Positions 47,230 through 59,199 are shown, counted from the first letter of the stretch. The stretch: 64,000 bases of DNA from Mactromeris polynyma (GCA_032209605.1 JASFXZ010000026.1:6758001-6822000); one strand, 5' to 3'. Notes: generated by a model not told the origin, from the sequence alone. Made by a program: numbers and translations.

Positions 47230-49814
47230 CCCAGGTGAAATGTATACCATGGTCACCATAGTATTTCATTGCTTTTGATGTCTGAACATGTTATTTCATG
47301 GTTGTCCCCAAAAAAACATCAAATGCCGTGGTTATACCATGGTCAAAGTGTGAGTATGACCATGTTAGAACATGGTCATTCCGTATAACAGCAAGATAAC
47401 ATGAAAAACCATGATCTACCATGTAAAAAATTACAGACCATGGTCAAAGCATACATTCAACCATGGTCAGAGTAAATGACCATGAAATACAATGGTGTAC
47501 TATAAACATAATTCTGGATCATGGTCAGGACCATTATATAATACAGCTAATCATGGTTATAGCAAATATTTCTTTCCCAGTAAAAAAAGTCAGTGAAATA
47601 TTAGGGGAATACCACTGCTTTCAACCAGTAAGCATAAATCCACTGGAATGCCAGTGTAACACCAGTGGAATACCACTGGTAAGCATATCCAAATGACATC
47701 CCTCATGAAAAAACTGTCTGAATCCGTTTGAATTTTTCTGATAAAAAAGGGGGGAGTGTAGTGCTTTTTGAAACTGTTAATTGGTGTATTCAAACTGAAT
47801 ATTACTGAATCAAACATTTCGTGACGGAAAATATTTGCTGAATATTTCTGAATCATATATAATAACTATTCAGACGTGTGACGGACTTTTTCAGACATTA
47901 AATTGATTATTTGTTGCAAAATTTTACGTCGAATAATCTTTTTTAAGTAAATACTAAATAAGACCTTTAAAAACTCAAGAATGATCCGAATAACACCTCA
48001 TCCCCGTAAAGGGTATCTTTTGTACGTCAATGAACGTGTGCCGTCCGCTATTCTGTTGCGACCGGTATTACTTGGTTTTAAACCCTGCGTGTTTACATTG
48101 GGGAAGAAGCGGGAGAATTGCCAGCCATTGCTGTTCTAAAATCATACCAAATAAAAGGTTCAATGGAACAAATAAACCTACCAATGGTGCAAGTAAGTGT
48201 AACTGTTTGCTATTTGAACACTGTCGGATGTATAACATTGGTGGCAGCGGCGAATTTCAGACTGTTATTTCCCCGACCAAAAGTGCGAAAGAAAGCTGCT
48301 TAATCGTCCATTTTTCGGGTAGCGCATTTTTCGGGTAGCGCATTTTTCGATTGAATCGTTAATGCTAGCTTGAAAACTGTTGAATCGGGTGTTGTGGTTG
48401 GTGACAGTTATCGTAATTAATTCCGTACGATTGCATAGAGTAAATAAGAGCTGAAGTACAGTACCTGTTTCAAGAAAATACGATAAAATACGTGTTCTAA
48501 GTTTGCTCACGTGAGGAAAATGGTTCTTTCGTACACAAGTTGTTTCGCCTCTGTTCGTTTCGCCCCATAGCATTTCTAAACGGTTACTGGTGTCATGCTA
48601 ATATTTCCTAACATTGAGAATTAACTATGATGACAATACTTTAATGTGTAGAGCAATTTAAAGCATTCTGCTTTTATTTTGTCATGTTTTACTTACACTT
48701 ACAGTTGTGATTTATTAACAAAGAAGTCGTCATTTATTTTTTACCATATTGTTTCCTCTTTGTTTTGGCAGCTAGTTTTAATGTGATTTGTTCAATTTGT
48801 TGTTTGTATCTTCTCAAGTTAGAAGTAAATTTACGTTTTATATTTCAGACAATTGTACTACCCTCCAGGTGATAACATTAAAGATGTGTTTAAAAACTCC
48901 CTGGTCACTTCAAGCATTGGACTTGTAGGTCTTGTGGTAGCTTGGAAGAGATCTACCAATAGTGTTTTCGGTTGATGACACTGCACAAACATGTTGGTGT
49001 GGTGATGTTAAAAAAAAAATGACTTTCCAAAATACTTTGTTTCTTAACTCTGATTAGCTTTAAAACACACATTCTCTTGATGGAAAAAGAAATTTGTGGA
49101 GTGCGTGGATGGATTTCACAGAAGGATGTACAGAATTCTAATATGGAAATATTTTAGTGCGTGGATGGACTTCACAGAAGGATGAACTGAACTGTTGAAA
49201 TATTTTAAGTGTGAATTTGTAATTCTATTGTTTAATAACTATCATTTTAAATTCTCTAAGGATTTCAGTAATGGTCACATGGACGTGTTCTTACAAAATG
49301 TGTTCTTACAAACTGTGTTTATTATTGTTATGATTGCATTTTAAGTACACAATATTTTTGTTTATGAATGTAATGCTATAAATCAAGTTTGATAAATATT
49401 TAATTGTGTGTTGTACAATCTCTGTTCATATGAAAGTATGTGTAAAATTAATTATGTTTTAGGTAAACCAGTTAAACAATAGTTACACATCATGTTATAT
49501 CATGAAATAACATGAACTACCATGCTTCACAGATCATGGTTGACCATGTTATGTAAAATGGCCGCAAACATGGTCCGTGACCATGTTCAGACCATGTTTT
49601 TTCATGGTCTCTTACCATGGTGTGACCATGTTTTTTCATAGTCTCTTACCATGGTGTGACCATGTTTTTTCATGGTAATCAACCATGTAAAACCATGGTC
49701 ACAGACCATGTTTGTGGCCATTTTACATAACATGGTCGACCATGGCTAACCATGATCTGTGAGGCATGGTAGTTCATGTTATTTCATGGTATAACATGAT
49801 TCATTTCACCTGGG
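47230..49814. mobile_element. 2.6-kb element with CCCAGGTGAAATG inverted ends and CATGGT-rich flanks
   Basis: The left end CCCAGGTGAAATG followed by TATACCATG is mirrored at the right end by CATGGTATAACATGATTCAT then CATTTCACCTGGG. Both terminal regions (about 47236-47560 and 49490-49800) are packed with ATCATGG/ACCATGGT motifs. The right one is itself a large imperfect palindrome. The interior (about 47960-49400) has a CpG-containing segment, a donor GTAAGTGT at 48193 and an acceptor ATATTTCAG at 48848, but no substantial open frame. The class is unknown. It is plausibly a non-autonomous DNA element carrying a non-coding transcription unit. No target-site duplication was evident. Confidence 0.6.
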
Positions 49815-50906
49815 CAGTCCAAGTGATACCCTTACAATGCCAAGCATTTTTGAGAAAAACAACTTTAAAAGGTCTACCCTCTTGAGATAATTGTTTACTT
49901 ACGGGGTAATGGAATTACATTTAATTTAATTTATGTGCATTCCAGAACAATATAGATAGTACATATATAGGAAGAGCTTGGAAAGACGGTTTCAACGATA
50001 CCAAATACTCAAAACTGCCAAACATTGAGTTACGGGTTCTGGAAATAAGGCAAGTTGTTATGTTGCGGCTGGAGCCAGAAACCACAATCCTGGGCACTGA
50101 AGTCAAACAATCCATCACCACGCCACCGAGCCATCTCTCACATTGATTTGCATATAGGAAGAGATTATATAGAATTCATCCATGTGATAAATTAGGGACA
50201 GAAAACAGGAATATTTTCATATCCACCTAACAAACTGTATATTTATATCATACATCATGTAAACAATATCTGTTGCCCAAGTAATCATCCTTCATATACA
50301 ACTTGTTTTCCTGGATAGATTCTTAGTTCGTACTGCGAAAAGACATAATTTGTGCCTCATATTACAGTTCATGCCAAACAATATTTTCATACTGCGAGTT
50401 GAGCATTTTTAACACAAAGTAACTGTGTTAGTTAATTATATAAGTTTTCTCTTTTATTACCCAGCATGCAGTCAGACATTTAAAATGCTTTATGCATATA
50501 TATCGAAAAAGCAAGCTTATAAATTATAATAGTATCATTTCATTGAATGATATTTTTACAATAATGTAAAATATATCTACTTGTCAAAATATAGGCTTAC
50601 AAAGAATATTTATACAGGAAGCTTTTTACAAAAGAGAGGTATAAGACCGCTTCATTCTGTCATATATTCACCAAAATTTATTTGCAAATTTCATAAACCC
50701 TGATATCTTCAAAACTGCTTTTAACACTATTTCTGAGTGCTTTGGCTTTAACCTGACCAACTTTGCTGTTGATAGTGGACTGTTCCTATCACATAGACAG
50801 ATTAGTTCAAATGAAATACCTTGATAAGCTTTCATTCACTTTTTTGCCAGTGCTGACAGCCTACATTAAGAATGTGGTCTTAAATTACTTGTAAACATTA
50901 TATTTA

Positions 50907-50959
50907 TCACTTCTTCCTGACCTCCCTCCTTGCAATTTTGGCACGGGTCTCGCCGTCTG
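50907..50959 (-). CDS. Possible terminal coding exon of an unidentified minus-strand gene
   Basis: Minus strand: acceptor TTATTATTATTCTGTTAG, then a short frame encoding DGETRAKIARREVRKK and TGA. An AATAAA lies about 230 nt downstream. The lysine/arginine-rich C-terminus looks protein-like, but I could not find a matching upstream exon or recognise a family. Treat as tentative. Confidence 0.25.
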
Positions 50960-51543
50960 CTAACAGAATAATAATAAAATTTGTAAATTAAGAATGAAAG
51001 CTTGCAGAATATACATCAACATCAAATTAATTTCACCAGTGATTGAAAGAATAAATGGTCGGAAACATTAAAAACGACACCAAAGAAAATTTGCTTGTGT
51101 TTATGCCAAGTTTTCAACAGATGAAATATGACAAGTGAAAGGCATTTAGTGGTTCTTTGCGAACCTGGCAGAATATATTATAGATCTGAAAATGCTCAAA
51201 GTTGCTTAGGGCTTTGAAATGCTAAGTGATTAGGACTCAAACAAATACCAAACAATTTACATTATTTTGATTGCTTAAAGCACACTTGAATCTAAGTGAG
51301 TTAATCGTCTGTTTGTTGCCTGATCAATAAAAGAATGCTAAAAATGATAAGCAGGTACAAAAGTTGGTGGAGGGTGGTTGCAGATGAAGGCTACTTTGAA
51401 CGGACATGGATTCAAACTATAACTAAATGATTGAGAATGTAGTTTTCAATATGAGACAAGTGGCCAGTACGGATCACCTGAGGATTCTCAATAGGATTTC
51501 AGATTAACAGACACCTTAGAATGGTTTGCTACTGACTGAATTA

Positions 51544-51735
51544 CAGTCAAACCTCAGTTAAAAACCACTCAATGAAAAGACCACCTCAATGATAAGACTG
51601 ATCTCAAAATTAAGAACACAATTTTTAAATCCATTTTCACTTGTTTTGCTCTTTACTCAACCTTTATAGACCACCTCAATAAGAAGACCAGTTTTCAAGG
51701 GTCCCAATGGTGGTCTTATTATCTAGGTTTTACTG
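51544..51735. mobile_element. pogo/Tigger-like MITE copy
   Basis: Begins CAGTCAAACCTCAGTTAAAA, ends CTAGGTTTTACTG, flanked by TA. Reads in the orientation with GATAAGACTGATCTCAAAAT inside. Confidence 0.75.
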
Positions 51736-52312
51736 TACAAATATATAGTTTTGCACCAAATGCTCTATGTCAGTATGTGACAATAATTGTGCAAATAATA
51801 TATACTTCAAACTGTTACCGTGTAATATACAGAAAAAAAGAATATAAATGTATAAAACCTACAGATATGAAGTATATGAATAATATTTGTAATTACACAT
51901 GTGGACATACATACAGCAGCTGGGTACTGGAAGAGAAATATGCAATTAATAACTCATTCATTGACTGAATGTAAACTTCATTCAAAGTACTTCACGAATA
52001 AATAAATAAATAGATACATGTACAATGTACCATACAAGCTGTACTCAAGATTTTAAAATGAAGAAGCAAAATACGAGTATGTTGGATATCACCAAGCAAA
52101 GAGAACATTCTGATGATTCTGAACACCATGATAGGCCATTTAGTTAAAACTCATTATTTTACATTGATTGTGAAACAAGTTCTTATAGATATTTATCAGT
52201 CTAAATGAATGGTTAATAACCAGCACCCACACATAATTCCGGGATTGTGACAAACACATAAGAATCTCTACATGACCAGTGAACTAGGAGCCTGGAAGTA
52301 CACTCAATACCA

Positions 52313-53352
52313 ACTTGCCAGTTTGACTCCAATAAACACAGTGAGATTGACTTCCTAATTTGACTCCCTTAAACACAGTGAGATTGACTTCCTAATTTGA
52401 CTCCCTTAAACACAGTGAGATTGACTTCCTAATTTGACAGTAAACTTGACAGTGACTGAGTGAGTATGACCTTATTTAACTCCCTAAATGGCAGTGGGTA
52501 CGACTTCCTAATTTGACTCCCTCAAGTTAACCACAGTGAGTATGACTTCCTTATTTGACTCCCTTAACAACAGTGAGTATGACTTCCTAATTTGACTCCC
52601 TTAACAACAGTGAGTATGACTTCCTAATTTGACTCCATTAACAGCAATGAGTATGACTTCCTTTTTAGACTCCCTTAACAACAGTGAGTAAGACTTCCTT
52701 ATTTGACTCCCTTAACAACAGTGAGTATGACTTCCTTTTTTGACTCCCTTAACAACAGTGAGTATGACTTCCTTATTTGACTCCCTTAACAACAGTGAGT
52801 ATGACTTCCTTATTTGACTCCCTTAACAACAGTAAGTATGACTTCCTAATTTGACTCCCTTAACAACAGTGAGTATGACTTCCTAATTTGACTCCCTTAA
52901 CAACAATGAGTATGACTTCCTTTTTAGACTCCCTTAACAACAGTGAGTATGACTTCCTTATTTGACTCCCTTAACAACAGTGAGTATGACTTCCTTTTTT
53001 GACTCCCTTAACAACAGTGAGTATGACTTCCTTATTTGACTCCCTTAACAACAGTGAGTATGACTTCCTTATTTGACTCCCTTAACAACAGTGAGTATGA
53101 CTTCCTTTTTTGACTCCCTTAACAACAGTGAGTATGACTTCCTTATTTGACTCCCTTAACAACAGTGAGTATGACTTCCTTTTTTGACTTCCTTAACAAC
53201 AGTGAGTATGACTTCCTTTTTTGACTCCCTTAACAACAGTGAGTATGACTTCCTTTTTTGACTCCCTTAACAACAGTGAGTATGACTTCCTTTTTTGACT
53301 CCCTTAACAACAGTGAGTATGACTTCCTAATCTGACTCCCTTAACTGCAATG
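52313..53352. repeat. 37-bp minisatellite, about 28 copies
   Basis: The unit begins GACTCCCTTAACAACAGTGA, then GTATGACTTCCTTATTT. The spacer after CTTCC varies: TTATTTGA, TAATTTGA, TTTTTTGA or TTTTTAGA. The order of variants shows a seven-unit block (259 bp) duplicated in tandem, at about 52590-52850 and 52850-53110. The left end is more divergent. Confidence 0.95.
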
Positions 53353-53877
53353 AGTATGACACTGTCATCTGTAATATATATGTGAATGTGACATTTTACA
53401 TCAAGTGGTAAATGCAATACAAATCCATCGTCTTCTTTAATATTTATATGTATCAGACAGACTTGGTTTCACTGGTTTCATCCCTCGACATGTATTACAT
53501 ATTATGTTTCCATCCAGTAACCCACTTTCTATACCAGACATCAATCCTCACCTTAATATAATTTCCCTCAGATAATTATCAATGAAAATTGTCGATGACC
53601 GGGGAAGCATGCTTAGTTCCATATAAAGTCACGAAACAAGACATCAATTCACAAGGGCGAGGAAAAGCTCAATGATATTTTCGTACAGCATTGTCATTGT
53701 TTGTAAGGAAAAATCAATATGTAATTATGAAAACAATACAGACCTAGCAAGAACTCGGCTACATTATGATGAGACAAAATAATGTGGCCAGGGTACAGAC
53801 AGAGAAAACCTGATAAAAAAAGATCAGAAAAAATTAAAGTGGCTAAGTCATACACAAGAATGATTATATAAAACTAA

Positions 53878-54295
53878 TAGGGATGTCAACGAATGGCAAT
53901 TTTGGTATTCAAAAATTCAGTCAACCTGCCGAACAAATACATTCGAAGATTCGACCTTTTTTTAATAGAAATACATATGAAATTCAAAGTTTAACTCTTT
54001 GCTTATCAATTTTGTGCTTCAAACTGATCACTCCAGTTGTAAAATTGCCCACAATTGCTACCATCTGTTATATAGGTGTTATATCTGTCTTGACCACTAA
54101 ATATACAAATTACAACATGACATGTCAATTAACGCCTGAAGATATTATTTTCACAGGTAAAATGTCATTTAATACAACGATGCCCATCATTGAAATTTAA
54201 TACAATTGCGCTCAGCATTTATTATTGAAATATATATTTTATCGAATATTCAAATGCCGAATCAGTATTCGAATATTTGGACACACGAATGATAA
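53878..54295. mobile_element. hAT-like non-autonomous element, family B copy 2
   Basis: Begins TAGGGATGTCAACGAATGGC and ends in ATTCAAATGCCGAATCAGTA then ATTTGGACACACGAATG. Collinear with 34505-34935, including GACATGTCAATTAAC in the middle. No transposase. Confidence 0.65.
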
Positions 54296-54652
54296 CCATC
54301 ACAATATCTTATTTATCATCAAGGTGCATAATATATCATATCTGAACAGTCACAGCTCTATCCCCACCTGGAGAAAGCTGGAAGTTGCCAGATTGGATCT
54401 ATCAAGATGAAACATGCAGACGTATAATTTTTTATCATTAACAAACTGACATAAATAATTATAATAATACTTATTTATAATGTGAGAAACAGTTTTTCAT
54501 TTGCTTCAATTATGAGTATCTACTTGTACTGATGTAGAATGAATTTGTTATGAAGGGGGCTTTGTACCAAATATTCAACCAGCCCTTAGGGGGTCAGTAA
54601 ATGTACCACTTGATTATTTTCACTTTTATACTACTGGCTAACGTTAGCAAGG

Positions 54653-55104
54653 AGGAATCTACCGTTAGCGAGGAGGAATCTACCGTTAGCAAGGAGGAAT
54701 CTACCGTTAGCAAGGAGGAATCAACCGTTAGCAAGGAGGAATCTACCGTTAGCAAGGAGGAATCTACCGTTAGCAAGGAGGAATCTACCGTTAGCAAGGA
54801 GGAATCTACCGTTAGCAAGGAGGAATCTACCATTAGCAAGGAGGAATCTACCGTTAGCAAGGAGGAATCTACCGTTAGCAAGGAGGAATCTACCGTTAGC
54901 AAGGAGGAATCTACCGTTAGCAAGGAGGAATCTACCGTTAGCAAGGAGGAATCTACCGTTAGCGAGGAGGAATCTACCGTTAGCAAGGAGGAATCTACCG
55001 TTAGCAAGGAGGAATCAACCGTTAGCAAGGAGGAATCTACCGTTAGCAAGGAGGAATCTAACGTTAGCAAGGAGGAATCTAACGTTAGCAAGGAGGAATC
55101 TACC
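54653..55104. repeat. 21-bp minisatellite, about 21 copies (7-codon period)
   Basis: The unit starts GTTAGCAAGGAGGAATC. On the plus strand it reads VSKEEST per unit, inside a 179-codon frame at 54601-55140. That frame opens with MYHLIIFTFILLA, a signal-peptide-like stretch. The minus strand is also fully open. Differences between units include K to E, V to I and T to N changes as well as synonymous ones, so there is no sign of protein-level constraint. Confidence 0.95.
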
Positions 55105-55623
55105 GCAGTCAGGACAGTTTCACAATCTTGCTTCAACTAGTCTATGGATTACAACAATGTTATCATTCTATGAATAATGAAGGACATCTGTTACAGAATG
55201 TATTCACTGAAAGAAGATATAGCAATATCACAGCTTTAACAGATCTTTTTTATAACACAATTATTAACAGTATTTTAACTGGACTAAAGATACTGGAAGA
55301 CTGTAAAGTCCTGTCCTGAAAACTGTTCAGAAATTACCAAACCTTTACAAGCATAGAAAATGTTTAATCTAGTCAGTAACTGAAGTTCTGCATGAATGAT
55401 GGATGGCATGAAATCCAGGAAAAACATTATACAATGTTAGGACAAGCCGCAAACCTTGGACACAGCAATAGACAAGAGATGTTTGAGACAGTTAGGACAT
55501 GAAAAGACAGTCAGGCACAGTTAGAACTAGACAATATCGAACTATGTAATGACTAAAGAAACAGTGGAAACAGAACAGGTCACAAATAGTACACATATTT
55601 AGGACTAGATGAAAACGGTAGAT

Positions 55624-56665
55624 GGACATTAGCCCCTAGAGCATTAGCCCCTAAGCTTAAATTTGCACATGTGTACATTAGCCCCTTCATGATATTGCAC
55701 ATGCGGACATTAGCCCCTCCATGATTTTGCACATGCGGACATTAGCCCCTTCATGATATTGCACATGCGGACATTAGCCCCTTCATGATATTGCACATGC
55801 GGACATTAGCCCCTCCATGATTTTGCACATGCGGACATTAGCCCCTTCATGATATTGCACATGCGGACATTAGCCTCTTCAACATAGGACATTAGCCCCT
55901 TTATGGTTTTGTTCAGTAGGACATTATCTCCTTCCCCCTAAAGGGGGAAGTTTGGAAGATAGTTGAAGAGCTCCAATATTTATTCCTTTATATTTATTAT
56001 TATCTTTTCAATTAAATCAAATATTTGTTAGTATTTTATCTAAACAGGTAAAAACTAATGGGGAAAGTTTACTGCAATATATGCCTTAAAACAATTACTT
56101 TCACAAGTATTTTATAACAAGAGAACATCAAAGAAGTTTTATCTAGTGATAATTTGTTTGTGATAGTTAATGGTAATTGTTAATGACTTAATTGGACAGA
56201 ACTTTATTATAATGTGTTCTTTTACGCATGTGCCAACTTGTATCATGTATACTTTAATTATATTTATGGGCACTGTTTACTCATTTTCCAAACTACTATA
56301 TATGTTTTATATTTTAAAGTGTTCTGAAGTTTCATCAATTCATCTTTTTATGTAGTCTTATTTTAAAAGGTATTTGGTAATTTTTTTTAGCAACACCCTA
56401 AACAGAGTTTTTAAATTAATTATTGTTATGGGTCTAATGTCCTGTGATCAAGGGGCTTTTGTCCGCATGTGCAAACTCATGAAGGGGCTTTTGTCCACCT
56501 GTGCAAAATCATGAAGGGGCTAATGTCCTATGTTGAAGGGGCTAATGTCTGCATGTGCAAAATAATGAAGGGGCCAATGTCCGCATGTGCAATATCATGA
56601 AGGGGCTAATGTCCGTCTATGCAAATTTGAGCTTAGGGGCTATTATGTCCTAGGGGCTAATGTCC
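55624..56665. mobile_element. 1.04-kb foldback element with minisatellite arms
   Basis: Left arm 55624-55928 and right arm 56430-56665 are collinear reverse complements, both made of about 32-bp units of the GCACATGCGGACATTAGCCC type. Outer ends are GGACATTAGCCCC and its complement. Shared special units (AAGCTTAAATTTGCA and TTCAACATAGGACATTAG) occur in the same order in both arms. A strong hairpin CTTCCCCCTAAAGGGGGAAG lies at 55931-55950. The 480-bp AT-rich centre has no recognised coding content. Confidence 0.85.
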
Positions 56666-56689
56666 TACATTCGACGAAAACATTGGACG

Positions 56690-58610
56690 TAGATGATAGT
56701 AAGGAGTCTTAGGACATAATGGATACATTGGACATAGTTAGGACAAGACAAAAACATTGCTAAAAGTTTCCCATGAAGATGCATGTTATAATAATATACA
56801 ATGGAAATTCAATTCAACTCATTTCCAGACATAAAATTGGAACAAACATATCTTTTTAAATAATTTATTAATTACAGTTTATAGACAGAGAAAACTTATT
56901 TGGACCATTTCTAAATTCAAATTTCTAGAACTATCAAGAGACTTCAGTGTCATAAGTGGAAATGTCATCAAGACCTAAGTATCAACCAACAATCTCACTA
57001 TGCTGGAGTCTGACCCATTCAGAGTTGGCAAAAACCTGGGTTTTATGGTAGTTTTATGAGTAAAACCCAGCCAGGTGGGTAATACTGGGAAAACCTGGGT
57101 TTTACTGTGCAAAACTGGGTGAATGGTTATACAGAATGAATTTTGCACCCTTTGTAATGCAATTTGTATCAGTAACTAAATAACTAACTATACAATCATT
57201 GCACAGTTATACTTGACAAATATTAAACTTAAATGATTATCACCTGTACAAATTAACACAATGGTTAACACTGGTCAGTTACTGGATAATGCACATGTAG
57301 CTGCAGGCTATCACTTCTACCTCACTTTAATCCATGTAATGTCTTTGGCATTTAGAATAATACATTCGTGATTATGACTGAGTAAAAGTCTACAGTATGG
57401 ACTGTTCATTTTAATGCAAAACTATGGTTAAAACATCAGGAGTATTACATGTGCTGTATAAATGTACATTTACCAAAACAGCTTTTCATTCTTTGTGAGA
57501 GTTGCATAGTGTTTACAACAATGAAACCCACGGATACAGTGTGGACTTTTTTACATGTACTTGAAGCTACCAAAATCTTTGCTCAGTGATGCGACAACAT
57601 AGAACATTATTGCAGTGATTTGGTGGTCATCTGTTCAGTGCTCCTTGGGTATACATAATAATCTGTGTGACCTGGCCTGCAACATCAGCATCCATTAAGA
57701 GTTTTTCAAAACTTTGGAAACATTCAGACAAAACTTAGAAATAGACTTGGCATCGAGAAGGCAACCAAATCTGTGTTTTGTTTTAGAATGCGGAGAAGTA
57801 AGTAAGGACGAAATTGAATGGTAAACTATTGACTGAAAATACCACATCTGAACAGTTGCAGAAAGTGTTTGTGTAAAGTGTGTACAAAATTTGTGGGAAC
57901 TATGTATTGCCAACTTCAGAGGGTATTTACCGAGACAGGTTTCCTGGGTAATTGCTCGCCAACCCTGGACCCATTGGACCAAATAATCCTAGAACGTTTT
58001 CTCCAATTACAGGCAATTGGACGGCAGATGCTTTTAATAATGAATGTTAATAAGAGATTGTAAATAATTATGTGGATTAGGATAATAAACAGTTTACAGG
58101 TCATTCATAATTAAAGCAGTTGATATATTTTTCTATGCATAGGCCTGCATTTATTTAAGCATTCACAGTCACACGCCTTGTTTTCTAAACAGCTTCATAG
58201 GAAAAGTAAGTCGCAAGATGAATGTTCCTGACTTCCTCCTATTCTGCTTGATAAGAATGACAAAGAAAGAAAAAAGTGGAAAGGCTAGGGGTATATATTT
58301 ACCGATCTGGTAAATTCAGAATTTTGATGTCACCAGGTGAAAAAAAAGCAGACATTCACGAATTGGTGGATCATTTTCAACCCTTACCTTATTATGTGTG
58401 ATACTGTCAAACTGACATGAATTACCACAACTGAGTGACACCGAGACAACACCTTGTTTCTGCAGATCATAATTCTTAGTGGACAATTCGACAAAGTTGC
58501 AAATTGTGCAGACTGTCTGCTCAATACAGTGGGCATATTTTAGCTATTTGCAATGAAGAGGCTGATTCAGGAGTTTTGAGACTTTAAAATTTTGCAAGAC
58601 CCGCTGGGAG
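56690..58610. other. No gene recognised
   Basis: Mixed sequence with small open frames of no recognisable similarity. Around 57030-57130 there is local repetition of AAAACC.GGTTTTA-type motifs. Nothing else stands out. Confidence 0.4.
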
Positions 58611-58618
58611 GTTAGACG

Positions 58619-58694
58619 GCCACCCGGTTGGCTCAGGCAGGAAAGTGCTGTACTAGTGTTTAGGGGGTAGTGAGTTTGAGCCCCACATCGGGCA
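58619..58694 (+). repeat. tRNA-like unit 1 of 3 (SINE-like)
   Basis: GGCTCAGGCAGGAAAGTGCT, TACTAGTGTTTAGGGGG and GAGTTTGAGCCCCACATCGG occupy tRNA D-arm, anticodon and T-arm positions. The D-arm is degraded. A CCTTTTCCCC tail follows, shared with the next two units. Confidence 0.6.
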
Positions 58695-58868
58695 CACCTT
58701 TTCCCCTTGATTTACTTCAATGGCGGCCTACAGTGGTTAAGCCTCAAATGCCGGAAGGGAGAGGAGTGTAGTGCTTCTTCTGCTTCTGCCGGATAATGGC
58801 CACAATCAACAAACTGATTATTCTGCCATGACTTAGGCGCGCATACGGACCCCCTCCCCCTGTGGACA

Positions 58869-58942
58869 GCCGCCTGGCTAGCTCAGTCGGTAGAGCACAG
58901 TACTAGTGTTAGGGGGTCGTGGGTTCGAGTCCCACATCGGCA
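58869..58942 (+). repeat. tRNA-like unit 2 of 3 (best preserved A and B boxes)
   Basis: TAGCTCAGTCGGTAGAGC is a near-perfect A box/D-arm. GTGGG-TTCGAGT-CCCAC is a perfect T-arm. The anticodon stem does not fold into five pairs and the acceptor stem is imperfect, so it is probably a SINE head rather than a functional tRNA. Confidence 0.65.
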
Positions 58943-59050
58943 CACTTTTTCCCCCTTGATTTACTGCAATGGTGGCAGCAGTGTTTGACGGCCCACGTTG
59001 GCTGAGCCATGCCGGTAGGGGAGGAGTGTAGTGGTGTGGGTAAGACGGCC

Positions 59051-59122
59051 GCCCGATTAGCTCAGTCGGAAGAACGCCATACTAGTGTTTATAGGGTTGT
59101 GAGTTTGAGCCCCACATCGGGC
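59051..59122 (+). repeat. tRNA-like unit 3 of 3 (perfect acceptor stem)
   Basis: A 72-nt unit whose acceptor strands GCCCGAT and ATCGGGC pair perfectly. The D-arm (GCTCAGTCGG) is intact, but the T-arm has a mismatch and the anticodon arm is irregular. It is separated by about 105-175 bp of spacer containing GGAGGAGTGTAGTG from the previous units. Confidence 0.65.
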
Positions 59123-59199
59123 TCACTTTTCCCCCTTTATTTACTTCTGAGGACTTTTCGCATGACACAACTTCTAAACCTTACAGTTATCCAAATGAT

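Noticed and set aside
48030..48338. Overlapping 102- and 61-codon plus frames in a CpG-bearing segment
   Set aside because: No recognisable domain, and they lie inside the 2.6-kb inverted-end element. The segment is described there as possible non-coding transcript.
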